This document shows, in pieces, positions 8,770 to 17,169 of a stretch of DNA of 64,000 nucleotides. Location: NCBI RefSeq assembly GCF_027213715.1, contig NZ_JAPWGM010000002.1:558001-622000 (forward strand). The letters are read 5' to 3'. Both the position numbers and the translations under genes were made by a program. Positions within the stretch are counted from its first letter, which is position 1. Every line of letters begins with the position of its first letter. Origin of the DNA: Pedobacter punctiformis. GTDB lineage: Bacteria; Bacteroidota; Bacteroidia; Sphingobacteriales; Sphingobacteriaceae. The notes under the pieces are model-generated. The model was given only the letters and a program-made list of their open reading frames with translations. It searched no databases and was not told the DNA's origin.

Positions 8770-9279
8770 CTAATCAATTAACTTAAAGGTCAATAAAATG
8801 CCTGAATAAGGAAAATAACTTAATTCAATTTGTTTTCCTATTAATTCTTTGTAATTGTTTTTCAACTTATAATCTTGTTGGTAATACAATTGACCATAAG
8901 AATTGTAAATATCAAAGCGATGCTGTTCTGGAAAAGGAATCGGCACAGATTCTTCTTCAAGCGTAATTTCAATAGTAACAAGCCTGGTTTTGTAGGCAAC
9001 TAGTTTATTTACAGCAACTATTTTACCTGTTCTGATTATTTTTACCGCTTCATTTAAATCTTTTGAAATACTCTTTTTACCGCCAAATACATAAACTCCG
9101 AGAAAAATAAGCAGAATTAGGATACTGCTTCCATAAAAGATTTCTATTGGTGCCTTAAATATCCATGTAAATAAACCAAACAACGCCAGGTAAATCAATA
9201 CAACGCCTATATATGATCTTGTGCCCTTTTTTTCTAGTTTTAAAATCTCTTCAGGGGTTATCTGTTCAACTTTTATCAT
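8770..9279 (-). CDS. Small membrane protein, unknown function
   Basis: A 169-residue protein with two membrane segments (about 23-41 and 46-64) and a C-terminal, mostly beta, cytoplasmic part ending YFPYSGILLTFKLID. I do not recognise the family. The start overlaps the stop of the upstream YdeI-like gene by 4 bases (ATGA type), so both are on one mRNA. The stop directly abuts the stop of the glycosyltransferase on the other strand. Confidence 0.65.
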   Translation of the reverse strand: MIKVEQITPEEILKLEKKGTRSYIGVVLIYLALFGLFTWIFKAPIEIFYGSSILILLIFLGVYVFGGKKSISKDLNEAVKIIRTGKIVAVNKLVAYKTRLVTIEITLEEESVPIPFPEQHRFDIYNSYGQLYYQQDYKLKNNYKELIGKQIELSYFPYSGILLTFKLID

Positions 9280-9788
9280 ATATTTTTACCTTTACTTTCT
9301 CTCATCATTGCACCAAAATCCTGTTGTTTATCCATAGCGGTTACCGTCATGGTAATACGTTTGGTTCGGGTGGTTTCAGTTTTAGCCTGATTGATCCAGT
9401 TGATATAATAGTTTTGATGTGATTTTGCCTGTTTTAAAAAGTTAGCCATCAGGTGTGTTTCTTCCAGCAAACAAATTTCCAGGTCTTCGGGCATTTCTAT
9501 TTTAAAGTCTTTATCTTCTTCTAAGTGAAGTTCAACATTAGCACCCGCTTCTTTTTTGAGTTTTTTTCGGATTTCACCTTTTAAGGCAATAATAAAATCG
9601 CCCTCTCCCATTGGCATTGTTGCCATTCCGGAGACTTCCAGCTGATCTATCTTTCCTTTTACTCTAAAGCTTACTTTGCAATTTGCTTTTATCTGACTGG
9701 CTATGGCCGAAGGAATAAAAACGTAACTCCATCCGGTTTTTTCGCCCATACTTTCAAAACGTTCTATTTCTGCTTTAAAATAAATCAT
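9276..9788 (-). CDS. DUF1905 / YdeI-OmpD-associated family protein
   Basis: A 170-residue cytoplasmic protein in two parts. Residues 1-90 look like DUF1905 (IYFKAEIERFESMGEKTGWSY opening, then GWSYVFIPSAIASQI and a conserved KGKIDQLEVSGMAT). Residues 97-150 match the YdeI/OmpD-associated helical segment (MPEDLEICLLEE..., YYINWINQAKTETTRTKRI). This pairing is common in Bacteroidota. The biochemical role is unknown; the YdeI name comes from polymyxin-related phenotypes in enterics and should not be read as function here. Confidence 0.8.
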   Translation of the reverse strand: MIYFKAEIERFESMGEKTGWSYVFIPSAIASQIKANCKVSFRVKGKIDQLEVSGMATMPMGEGDFIIALKGEIRKKLKKEAGANVELHLEEDKDFKIEMPEDLEICLLEETHLMANFLKQAKSHQNYYINWINQAKTETTRTKRITMTVTAMDKQQDFGAMMRESKGKNI

Positions 9789-9896
9789 GCTTAAATATAG
9801 AAATTATAAGAAACTGTTTAAATTTCTGTTTAAAAATATACTCTACTCTGAATCTGCCTGAACAGGCATAAAATGAATTCAGGAATATAAAGATGT

Positions 9897-12800
9897 CTAA
9901 TCAATGGCCACCGGATTCATGTGTATAGGCAGCTTGGCAAACTTAAGTACTTCAATGCTTGGAAAACCAAAATCCTCGACTACTTTTCCTAAAATTAAAT
10001 AACAGCCCTTTCCTTTAAACGGATAAACCGGTGTGGCATTTGGAAAATGTGTGGTGTCAAAAAAATCACCGTTAACATCAACAAAGGTTCCAAACCACAT
10101 TTTAGTATTCTTAACCGTATGCACTGTTTTTTCGCAAACATAATTACCCACCATTCTTACTGTTTCTCCAACCCGGTTATTCATTTCATTGGCCATTACA
10201 TCTCCACGGTAATTGGTTTTTAGAAAATCGAACATCTTATAATTAAGCGGAAAACCCAAAAGTTCCAGTTCGGTATATGCATTTTCCAATTCAGAATCTT
10301 CTAAGGATGGTAATTCGTAGGTTTTATACTTTAATTTAAACAATTCAGCGTGATTAACTTTCTTTTGCTTAAAGCCAAGATAATTATGAATGTCCCATAA
10401 CAATGTTTTACGATCCTTTCCGGTAAACCTTAAAGCACCTAAACGGATTAAAATAATGGCTTGTTCCAAAGTGATGCAGGTTCGTTGTACAAAATCTTCC
10501 AGGTCCAGGTAAAATCCATTCTGCCTGCGTTCCTGCACAATTCGGGTTACAAATTTATCTTCTAAACCCTGTATGCGGATAAAACCTAAATATGCATCGT
10601 TCCCTTTAATATTGACTACGTCATCACTGTTATTTACACAAGGTAAATGCACCCTGGCACCTGTTTTTTGTAACTCATACACATAAACCCATCTGCTGTA
10701 AAAGCCGCCATAGTTATTAATTACAGCCACCATAAACTCTTTAGGAAAATAGGTTTTAAGAAACAAACTTTGATAACTTTCTACAGCAAAAGATGCCGAA
10801 TGTGCTTTAGAAAAACTGTAACCGGCAAAAGAAGATATTTGCCGCCAAACTTCGGTAATCAACTCTTCTGAATGTCCTTGCTTGCGGGCAGAAGCAAAAA
10901 ATTTATTAACCAGTTCATCAAAGGCTAATTTAGAGCGGTATTTTCCACTCATTGCTTTCCGCAAGATATCCGAATCAGCTAAATCCAAACCCGCAAAATA
11001 GTGGCATACCTTAATTACATCTTCCTGATAAACCATTACTCCAAAGGTTTCCTTTAGCTGCTCTTCCATTTGCGGACACAAATATTGCACTTTATCCGGT
11101 GCATGGTACCGTTCAATATAAGCTTTCATCATCCCCGAACTGGCTACACCCGGCCTGATGATAGAACTTGCTGCAACAAGTGTTAAATAATTATCACATC
11201 TAAGTTTTTTAAGCAATTGCCGCATTGCAGGCGATTCAATGTAAAAACAACCAATTGGCTGCCCTTCTCTCAGTATCTCATTTAACCGGGCATCTTCTTT
11301 AAAGGTTTTAAAATCGTGAATATCGATTTCCTTACCCTGGTTAGATTTTATAAGATCTACCGCTTCGCGAATATGTCCTATGCCCCGCTGACTTAAAATA
11401 TCAAATTTTTCATAACCAATTTGTTCTGCTTCATACATATCCCATTGCACTGTTGGAAAACCTTTTGGGGGCATATCCAGTGCCGTATAATAGGTAATCG
11501 GTTCTTCTGAAATTAATATACCACCTGCATGTATGGAGCGTTGATTTGGCATATTTTTCATGTAAGCATGCACAGCCAGCAATTTCTGATAAGTTGGGTT
11601 CTGCAAATTTTCACGTTCTCTTGTCGGATCAGTAAAACTATCAATCTCTTCTTTCGATAAACCCAATACTTTACCAATTTCCCGAATAATTGCCCGGTCT
11701 TTAAAAGTACTCATGGTACCCAAAAAGGCAACATGGCCCAATGGATATTTCTTAAAAATATATTCCTGTATGGTTTTTCGCTCATCCCAGGAAAAATCCA
11801 GATCAAAATCAGGTGGACTGGTGCGCTTTTCATGCAAAAAACGCTCAAAGTACAAATCCAGTTCAATAGGATCTACATCCGTAATCCTTAAACAATAAGC
11901 GACTAAACTATTTGCCCCTGAGCCACGGCCAACATGGTAAAAATTACATTCACCTATGGCGTGCCTGACAATATCAAAAGTGATCAGAAAGTAAGCACAG
12001 TATTTTTTAAACTCAATAATTCGAAGCTCTTTCTCCAGGCGCTCCCTGGCAATTATATTATGTTCTCCGTACCGGTATTTTAAACCAATCAAAGCAATCC
12101 TTCTGAGCAAAACCTTATCGTGGTCTAAACTTTTGGTATAGGTTAAACGGTTTTTAGATACAGGTTCACTCCCGGGCTCGAAATAATCAATCAAATCGCA
12201 ACCATCCAAAAGCTTTCGGGTGTTCGCAACCATAAAAGGATATTGCTCAAATTGTTTAACCAGCCTGTTTTCGTCAATCAAATATTCATCTTTTTCGCAT
12301 TTATCATTTTCAGCTACTTTACTTAAAAGGGTATTTAAGTCTATAGCTCTTAAGTATTCATGCAAACGATAAGTTATTTTATCTGCTACCGTAACCGGAT
12401 GCCAGACCAGCATTTTTTCCTGTTGATTTAATATGGGGTGTTTGTATAAAGTGTTTAACTGATTGCTTCTGATCCCCACAAACTCATGTTCTTTTAAATC
12501 TTTTGCAAAAAGTTTATGGAAGGGATAAATAACATAAGCATCTTTAAAATCTGGTGGTACTTCAGGCAAAGGAATATTATGGATATTATGATGACTCAAA
12601 AATTCATTTAACTCCCGCATTCCTTCTTTACTTTTAGCAATACCAACATACAGTAAACGGTTCTGGATCCTGAATTCTATACCCACTACAGGCTTTAACT
12701 GATACGGAATATTACCTTTTTGCGCTTCATTTTTTTCTTTGGCAATATTTTGTTTATAACATTCCCGTATAAATTCTATGGCTCCGGTAGAATTGTTGAT

Positions 12801-12911
12801 ATCAGTAAGTACCATTTGATGAATATCCAGCTGACGGGCTGATTGTACCAACTGTCCGATACTTAACGTACCATATTTAAGGCTGTATGAAGAATGAACG
12901 TTTAAAAACAT
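9897..12911 (-). CDS. dnaE2: Error-prone DNA polymerase III alpha subunit (DnaE2/ImuC-like)
   Basis: A 1004-residue C-family polymerase alpha subunit, shorter than replicative DnaE (about 1150 or more). It has an N-terminal PHP domain beginning MFLNVHSSYSLKYGTLS, the catalytic aspartate block PPDFDLDFSWDER at about 366-378, and the palm motif VGRGSGANSLVAYCL at about 327-341. A helix-hairpin-helix and a degenerate C-terminal OB region end it. It lies 8 bases after dinB, forming a translesion pair like the imuB-dnaE2 cassettes of other bacteria. It probably extends past lesions after DinB or alone. A LexA-like operator candidate sits upstream of dinB. Assignment to error-prone rather than replicative is by length and context. 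Confidence 0.85.
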   Translation of the reverse strand: MFLNVHSSYSLKYGTLSIGQLVQSARQLDIHQMVLTDINNSTGAIEFIRECYKQNIAKEKNEAQKGNIPYQLKPVVGIEFRIQNRLLYVGIAKSKEGMRELNEFLSHHNIHNIPLPEVPPDFKDAYVIYPFHKLFAKDLKEHEFVGIRSNQLNTLYKHPILNQQEKMLVWHPVTVADKITYRLHEYLRAIDLNTLLSKVAENDKCEKDEYLIDENRLVKQFEQYPFMVANTRKLLDGCDLIDYFEPGSEPVSKNRLTYTKSLDHDKVLLRRIALIGLKYRYGEHNIIARERLEKELRIIEFKKYCAYFLITFDIVRHAIGECNFYHVGRGSGANSLVAYCLRITDVDPIELDLYFERFLHEKRTSPPDFDLDFSWDERKTIQEYIFKKYPLGHVAFLGTMSTFKDRAIIREIGKVLGLSKEEIDSFTDPTRERENLQNPTYQKLLAVHAYMKNMPNQRSIHAGGILISEEPITYYTALDMPPKGFPTVQWDMYEAEQIGYEKFDILSQRGIGHIREAVDLIKSNQGKEIDIHDFKTFKEDARLNEILREGQPIGCFYIESPAMRQLLKKLRCDNYLTLVAASSIIRPGVASSGMMKAYIERYHAPDKVQYLCPQMEEQLKETFGVMVYQEDVIKVCHYFAGLDLADSDILRKAMSGKYRSKLAFDELVNKFFASARKQGHSEELITEVWRQISSFAGYSFSKAHSASFAVESYQSLFLKTYFPKEFMVAVINNYGGFYSRWVYVYELQKTGARVHLPCVNNSDDVVNIKGNDAYLGFIRIQGLEDKFVTRIVQERRQNGFYLDLEDFVQRTCITLEQAIILIRLGALRFTGKDRKTLLWDIHNYLGFKQKKVNHAELFKLKYKTYELPSLEDSELENAYTELELLGFPLNYKMFDFLKTNYRGDVMANEMNNRVGETVRMVGNYVCEKTVHTVKNTKMWFGTFVDVNGDFFDTTHFPNATPVYPFKGKGCYLILGKVVEDFGFPSIEVLKFAKLPIHMNPVAID

Positions 12912-12919
12912 AAATTGAA

Positions 12920-14245
12920 TTAATCATAAGATTTTCCGCCTGTGATTCCTTTTTCATTCATAAAATTTCTCATCCTTGATCTCTTATAATCTCCGGTCTG
13001 CTCCTTTTCGGCCCCCTCTCCCGTTTCAGTAATGATTTTCTTTTTCCGGGGATTATATTTAATCACCTTATTATACTGATCTCTGGGTGGTTGGGTTACA
13101 ATACAGGCCTTAACCACCGCCTCATCGCCATAATGGTTGCGCACTTTATCCATGGCCTGATACAGACTATATTCTTCTTCACAAATATCATAAAGCCCAA
13201 TTTGCTCATAACCACTCACCAGGTGTGAAAGTTTTACACCAATTAATCGTAAAAGCATCCGTTTAGCATAAAGTTTATCGAATAGATCGTGTGCTCTTTT
13301 AATCAAAAAAGAATCTAAAGACGTATAAGGAATGCGTTCTTGCCGGGTAACGGTTTCAAAATTGGTGTACCTGATGGTTACCGTGATGCAGGCCGTAAGT
13401 TTACATTGATTGCGCAGTTGAAAAGTTAAACCAGTTACCATGCCTGTAATAATGGCTTTTAGCTTGGCAATATCCATGGTATCGCTTTCAAAAGTTGCCT
13501 GTGTACCGATAGATTTTCGTTCCCGGTAAGGTACAACCGGAGCCAAATCTATACCGTTGGCTTTTTGCCATAAGCTTAATCCATGTTGGCCTAATATTTT
13601 AAACATAAGCTCTTGCGGGATTTGCGTAAGGGTTTGAATTTGCCTTACGCCCATCTCGCTGAGCTTTTTATAGGTAGAGTGTCCAATTCCGGGTATTTTG
13701 TGAATAGACAGAGGATTTAAAAATGGCTGAACTTCTGAAAAAATAACCTCCTTTTCACCTGCGGGTTTAGATTCGTTGGTCGCAATTTTAGCGACAGTTT
13801 TATTTACCGATAAACCGAAAGAAATTGGTAAACCGCTTTCTTTTATAATGGTTTGCCGCAATTCGGAGGCAAATTTCATACAACCGAAAAACTTATCCAT
13901 TCCAGTCATATCGATATAATGCTCATCAATACTTGCTTTTTCAAATAAAGGCACCCGTTGTGCAATAATTTCGGTAATATCATGAGAAGCTTTGGAGTAT
14001 TCATCCATATTCCCTTTTACAAAAATAGCCTGCGGACAAAGTAATTTCGCTGTACGGGCAGGCATAGCCGAGTGAATGCCAAATTTACGGGCTTCGTAAC
14101 TGCAGGAAGCTACCACACCACGGTCAGATCCGCCACCAATAATAACAGGCTTACCAATCAGCCTGGGATTCTTTTTAATTTCTACCGAAACGAAAAAGGC
14201 ATCCTGATCCATATGGATAATATGCTTATCTTTTTGCGTATTCAT
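12920..14245 (-). CDS. dinB: DNA polymerase IV (Y family)
   Basis: A 441-residue Y-family polymerase. The catalytic Asp13 lies in HMDQDAFFVSVE and Asp107-Glu108 in ASIDEHYIDMTG. Helix-hairpin-helix and little-finger domains follow (IHKIPGIGHSTYKKL, then RKSIGTQATFE). The basic C-terminus is longer than in E. coli DinB and carries no clear beta-clamp motif that I can name with confidence. It is the first gene of a two-gene operon with dnaE2. Its promoter carries a perfect inverted repeat overlapping the -7 box, which suggests repressor control, most simply the SOS response. Confidence 0.9.
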   Translation of the reverse strand: MNTQKDKHIIHMDQDAFFVSVEIKKNPRLIGKPVIIGGGSDRGVVASCSYEARKFGIHSAMPARTAKLLCPQAIFVKGNMDEYSKASHDITEIIAQRVPLFEKASIDEHYIDMTGMDKFFGCMKFASELRQTIIKESGLPISFGLSVNKTVAKIATNESKPAGEKEVIFSEVQPFLNPLSIHKIPGIGHSTYKKLSEMGVRQIQTLTQIPQELMFKILGQHGLSLWQKANGIDLAPVVPYRERKSIGTQATFESDTMDIAKLKAIITGMVTGLTFQLRNQCKLTACITVTIRYTNFETVTRQERIPYTSLDSFLIKRAHDLFDKLYAKRMLLRLIGVKLSHLVSGYEQIGLYDICEEEYSLYQAMDKVRNHYGDEAVVKACIVTQPPRDQYNKVIKYNPRKKKIITETGEGAEKEQTGDYKRSRMRNFMNEKGITGGKSYD

Positions 14246-14271
14246 TGAAGTTTAAGCTTTTTCTCACGACA

Positions 14272-14279
14272 CAAAAATA
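14272..14279 (-). promoter_or_regulatory. -7 box of the dinB-dnaE2 operon
   Basis: Read on the minus strand this is TATTTTTG, a full match to TAnnTTTG, ending 26 bases before the dinB ATG. It overlaps the inverted repeat at 14277-14295 by three bases, so a repressor bound there would block the promoter. Confidence 0.6.
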
Positions 14280-14295
14280 CTAATATAATTAGTAT
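14277..14295. promoter_or_regulatory. Perfect inverted repeat, candidate SOS-type operator
   Basis: ATACTAAT (14277-14284), a 3-base spacer ATA, and ATTAGTAT (14288-14295) form a 19-base dyad overlapping the dinB -7 box. The position and the DNA-damage function of the operon fit a LexA-like operator. The repressor itself is not in this window. Confidence 0.5.
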
Positions 14296-14526
14296 TTAAT
14301 AAAAAAATGAATATTTAACTAAAATAAATAGTTATTAATTATAGACATTGAACAACTGATTTGATAGAAGAAAGAATTTTTCTAATACTTATTGTAATCG
14401 TTAAAGGATTTCGATTTAGTATTTAAAGCTGAACTAAAACCTTTAATTAGGGTTTTAAGTAACTTTTTTGTTATATTTAACGCAAGTTTTTAAACAGCCT
14501 GGATGGGTTTATAGAAATGGAGACAA

Positions 14527-14557
14527 TGCAGGGTACGAAAGTATCCTGCACATTTTT
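14527..14557 (+). terminator. Orphan rightward terminator with GAAA tetraloop
   Basis: TGCAGGGTAC (14527-14536) and GTATCCTGCA (14541-14550) form a 10-pair stem (one G-U) around a GAAA tetraloop, followed by five T at 14553-14557. The T-run is on the plus strand only, but no plus-strand gene ends here. It could terminate a small RNA; an imperfect -7 box TATATTTA lies at 14472-14479. Confidence 0.5.
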
Positions 14558-14562
14558 CAAAT

Positions 14563-14745
14563 TTATTTAAGAATAAGAATGGTATCGCCATTTTTAAGCT
14601 TATAGTAATACTGTACTTCTTTTCCCTTTTTAAAAACTTCAACATTTTCCACTATCCCACTTTTTCCATGTTCATCCTGCACAAAATGCCCCGGTTTTAT
14701 TTCATCAAGCTGCGCTTGCGCTAATGATCGTTTTATTATTATCAT
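14563..14745 (-). CDS. Small hypothetical protein (60 aa)
   Basis: The best start is ATG at 14745 (MIIIKRSLAQAQLDEIK...); a longer reading from a TTG at 14772 is less likely. The protein is hydrophilic with alternating strands: PGHFVQDEHGKSGIVENVEV and KKGKEVQYYYKLKNGDTILI. It looks like a small beta-barrel (SH3- or KOW-like), but I do not recognise the family. Confidence 0.5.
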   Translation of the reverse strand: MIIIKRSLAQAQLDEIKPGHFVQDEHGKSGIVENVEVFKKGKEVQYYYKLKNGDTILILK

Positions 14746-14958
14746 AATATGTAAATATAATATGCAGGCCAATCCGAATATGACGTATTATATTATTTAA
14801 TTGACAATTATCAAATTTTTAACGTAAAACAGCATTACATTAAAAATATTACATTCAGGAATATAATAACCCAATCTCAGGTTTTTATGGTTTTCAGAGT
14901 ATTTAAAAAGATCAAACTTTTTTTCAAATCAGGATGTTTTAATTTAAAATCAATCCTT

Positions 14959-15069
14959 ATGAAAACTCCAGATAAAGTAAAAGACCCTGCGAATAAGTAT
15001 CCTTCTCCCCCTTTTCCAAAGCAAAAACAAAGTCTGTCAGAAAAAGATATGAAACCATTAGTAGGATAA
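14959..15069 (+). CDS. 36-residue peptide resembling the N-terminal tail of SDR oxidoreductases
   Basis: The ORF opens at ATG 14959 (a longer reading starts at 14887). The peptide contains DPANKYPSPPFPKQKQSLSE and MKPL. This pattern matches the unstructured N-terminal extension of YghA/YhdF-type short-chain dehydrogenases (KYPxPPFPKQxQ...). The Rossmann domain that should follow is absent: a stop comes at 15067 and no frame after it resumes the fold. It is either a decayed gene or a stand-alone micro-protein. Confidence 0.45.
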   Translation: MKTPDKVKDPANKYPSPPFPKQKQSLSEKDMKPLVG

Positions 15070-15155
15070 GTATTTAACAACCTGTGAATACCATTGATTC
15101 ATTTAGTCATTTATTTCTTAAACAGTGCTTAAACCCTATTTTAATTTAAATTCTG

Positions 15156-15830
15156 ATGACGCAAGAAAAGAAAAACAATTACTCCTTCTTCTACAGAAAT
15201 GGTTTAACCATTTTTTTTATACTGATATTTTTAATTACTCTTTTTGCACAGGCTTTAACGGGTTGGCATGTACATAATGAAGAACTTTTGGAAGTAAAAG
15301 TTGAGGTAATAAGCTTTACAACTTATTTAAAATCAGGTCATTTTATTTCTGCAACCTTTGAGAATTTCGAAAGCGAATTTTTGCAAATGGCAATGTATGT
15401 TATTGCCACCATTAAATTAAGGCAAATAGGCTCTGCAGAATCAAAATCGTTAGAAGGTGATGAAGAAGTGGATCGGGAGCCAAAAATAACTAAAAATGCA
15501 CCCTGGCCAGTTAGAAAAGGTGGTTTTATTTTAAAGGTTTATCAAAACTCACTATCCATTTGTTTTATAATTTTATTTTTAAGTAGCTGGTGGCTGCATT
15601 TTTATGGCAGCTGGCAAGATTATAACGTGGAGCAAAGGTTTAAAAACTTAAAGCCACCTTCTATGATGGATTACCTTACTGAACCCAATTTTTGGTTTGA
15701 AACCTTTCAAAATTGGCAAAGTGAATTTCTTTCTGTCGCAAGTATTGTATTTTTTACCATTTACCTGAGACAAAAAGGTTCACCTGAATCTAAACCTGTG
15801 GACGCACCTCATATGGAAACCGGAAAATAA
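15156..15830 (+). CDS. DUF6766 family membrane protein
   Basis: A 224-residue protein with four membrane helices arranged as two similar halves. Each half ends in the same pattern: SEFLQMAMYVIATIKLRQ followed by GSAESK at about 75-100, and SEFLSVASIVFFTIYLRQ followed by GSPESK at about 190-215. A conserved cytoplasmic stretch (EEVDREPKITKNAPWPV) joins them. Function is unknown. The neighbouring small hydrophilic proteins suggest a stress-related locus, but this is only context. Confidence 0.8.
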   Translation: MTQEKKNNYSFFYRNGLTIFFILIFLITLFAQALTGWHVHNEELLEVKVEVISFTTYLKSGHFISATFENFESEFLQMAMYVIATIKLRQIGSAESKSLEGDEEVDREPKITKNAPWPVRKGGFILKVYQNSLSICFIILFLSSWWLHFYGSWQDYNVEQRFKNLKPPSMMDYLTEPNFWFETFQNWQSEFLSVASIVFFTIYLRQKGSPESKPVDAPHMETGK

Positions 15831-15880
15831 AAACTTTAATATAGACTCATTGTTGTATTCAAAACATAACATTTAGAGAG

Positions 15881-16078
15881 ATGAAAAATAAGAATCAGGA
15901 AAATACGGAGAAAAAAGACCAGGGTAAGACTAAAACTTCAGGGTCATCAAAAGGAAAAGCATCTTTCGATCAGAACGGAAAGGGAGCATCATCAAAATTT
16001 GGTGCAGCAGGAAGTACGACTAACGAATCCGGAGAGGAAAATGGTTTAGGCACTACAAATAAAAATCGAAATCAATAA
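15881..16078 (+). CDS. Small hydrophilic low-complexity protein
   Basis: A 65-residue protein made almost entirely of Lys, Gly, Ser, Asn, Thr and Glu, with no hydrophobic core, so it is probably disordered. The composition recalls desiccation- or stress-linked hydrophilins, but no family motif is visible. It lies 50 bases after the DUF6766 gene on the same strand and may be co-transcribed. Confidence 0.5.
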   Translation: MKNKNQENTEKKDQGKTKTSGSSKGKASFDQNGKGASSKFGAAGSTTNESGEENGLGTTNKNRNQ

Positions 16079-16125
16079 TTGGTGAATACCAATTATCAAT
16101 TTCGATTTACAGTAAAAACAAGTTA

Positions 16126-16773
16126 TTATTTTTCGTAAATACTCATTTTTTCAGCAAGTTCTATAATACTCTTAATTTTCAATTTTTGAAAAAGTCTAAG
16201 TTTATACGTACTTACCGTACCCATTTGTAAATTAAGTTTGTTGGATATCTCTAAAACACCAACACCTTTAGTTAATAATTCAGCAACTTCCAACTCTCTG
16301 CCAGAAAGTTTGGTAAAAGGATTATTAGAATCATTACCTAAGATACTGTTAAACATATTTTCTTTAACATTTCTGCTCGAGTAACGGCTTCCTGCTAAAA
16401 TTGTGGTAATAGCAGTAACAATCTCAGATTCTTCAGCGTTTTTGGTTAAATAACCTGATGCACCAGCTTTTAAATAAGGAACGGCATAAATATTTTCATT
16501 AAGTGATGAGAATACCAGGATTTTAGCACCTGGTTGGGCAGTTTTAATCTGATCGATTACTTTAAGATTGTTTCCACCCGGAAGGTTTACATCTATAATA
16601 ATCAGATTTGGGGATTTAGCACATTCTACAAGGGCTTGATCCATGTTTGATGCATTGATGATTTCAACGCCCGCCCAAAAATCAGAGATCAAGCTCTTTA
16701 AACCACGACGGATAATCTCATGATCATCAGCGATTAGAACCGTAAAAGTGCTTACAGCGTGTTTTGTTTTCAT
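16126..16773 (-). CDS. LuxR/NarL-family response regulator
   Basis: A 215-residue two-domain regulator. The receiver has the acidic pair Asp16-Asp17 (LIADDHE), phospho-acceptor Asp61 (LIIIDVNLPGG) and the conserved Lys loop at TKNAEE. The C-terminal LuxR-type HTH reads LSGRELEVAELLTKGVGVLE..., with recognition helix MGTVSTYKLRLFQKL. No histidine kinase is adjacent, so the partner is unknown (orphan regulator). Confidence 0.9.
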   Translation of the reverse strand: MKTKHAVSTFTVLIADDHEIIRRGLKSLISDFWAGVEIINASNMDQALVECAKSPNLIIIDVNLPGGNNLKVIDQIKTAQPGAKILVFSSLNENIYAVPYLKAGASGYLTKNAEESEIVTAITTILAGSRYSSRNVKENMFNSILGNDSNNPFTKLSGRELEVAELLTKGVGVLEISNKLNLQMGTVSTYKLRLFQKLKIKSIIELAEKMSIYEK

Positions 16774-17169
16774 TTTGTGAAGGATAATTTCTTAATTAAG
16801 ATTTAGGATATCTATTGTCAAAAACAAATGTAAGTTATATTTATGTATTAAGGACTTTTTTTGGTATATTATTTTGTATTAATCCCTATACACAAAAAAC
16901 AAAATCTGTAAAAAGCAAAAAATTTGCAACTACAACCTTAACAAGAGGATAAATAATAATAATAAAAATAATTGAATTTTAGTTTGTTAAGTAACTGTAT
17001 AGTTACAGTAAAACCGACTGTAAATTATATTTATAAATAAAAAACATGTTTGTACTTAAAGCTCTAAAATGGGATTACATCACAAATCTTATTTAAATTT
17101 AAGAGTAGCATTTATCGTACAAAAATACGTCATTATCAAGTATCATAAAAAATCTGAATACCTCAAAAT
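16774..17169. other. Gene-free AT-rich stretch between two minus-strand regulators
   Basis: About 400 bases without a convincing ORF. It contains one short dyad, GTAACT (16991-16996), 4 bases, AGTTAC (17001-17006), which also overlaps ACTGTA/TACAGT. This may be an operator for the response-regulator gene, but nothing else supports it. I see no RNA gene. Confidence 0.5.

Larger units (their letters stand above)
14246..14562. other. Gene-free stretch with dinB promoter and an orphan hairpin
   Basis: This 317-base AT-rich stretch contains the dinB promoter and inverted repeat near its left end and a terminator-like hairpin reading to the right near its right end. No ORF of convincing quality lies within it. 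Confidence 0.6.

Noticed and set aside
9850-9880. Nested dyad (TGCCTG/CAGGCA with flanking CTGAAT/ATTCAG) after dnaE2
   Set aside because: No T-run on either strand, and its pieces recur by chance in AT-rich DNA; not called as a terminator.
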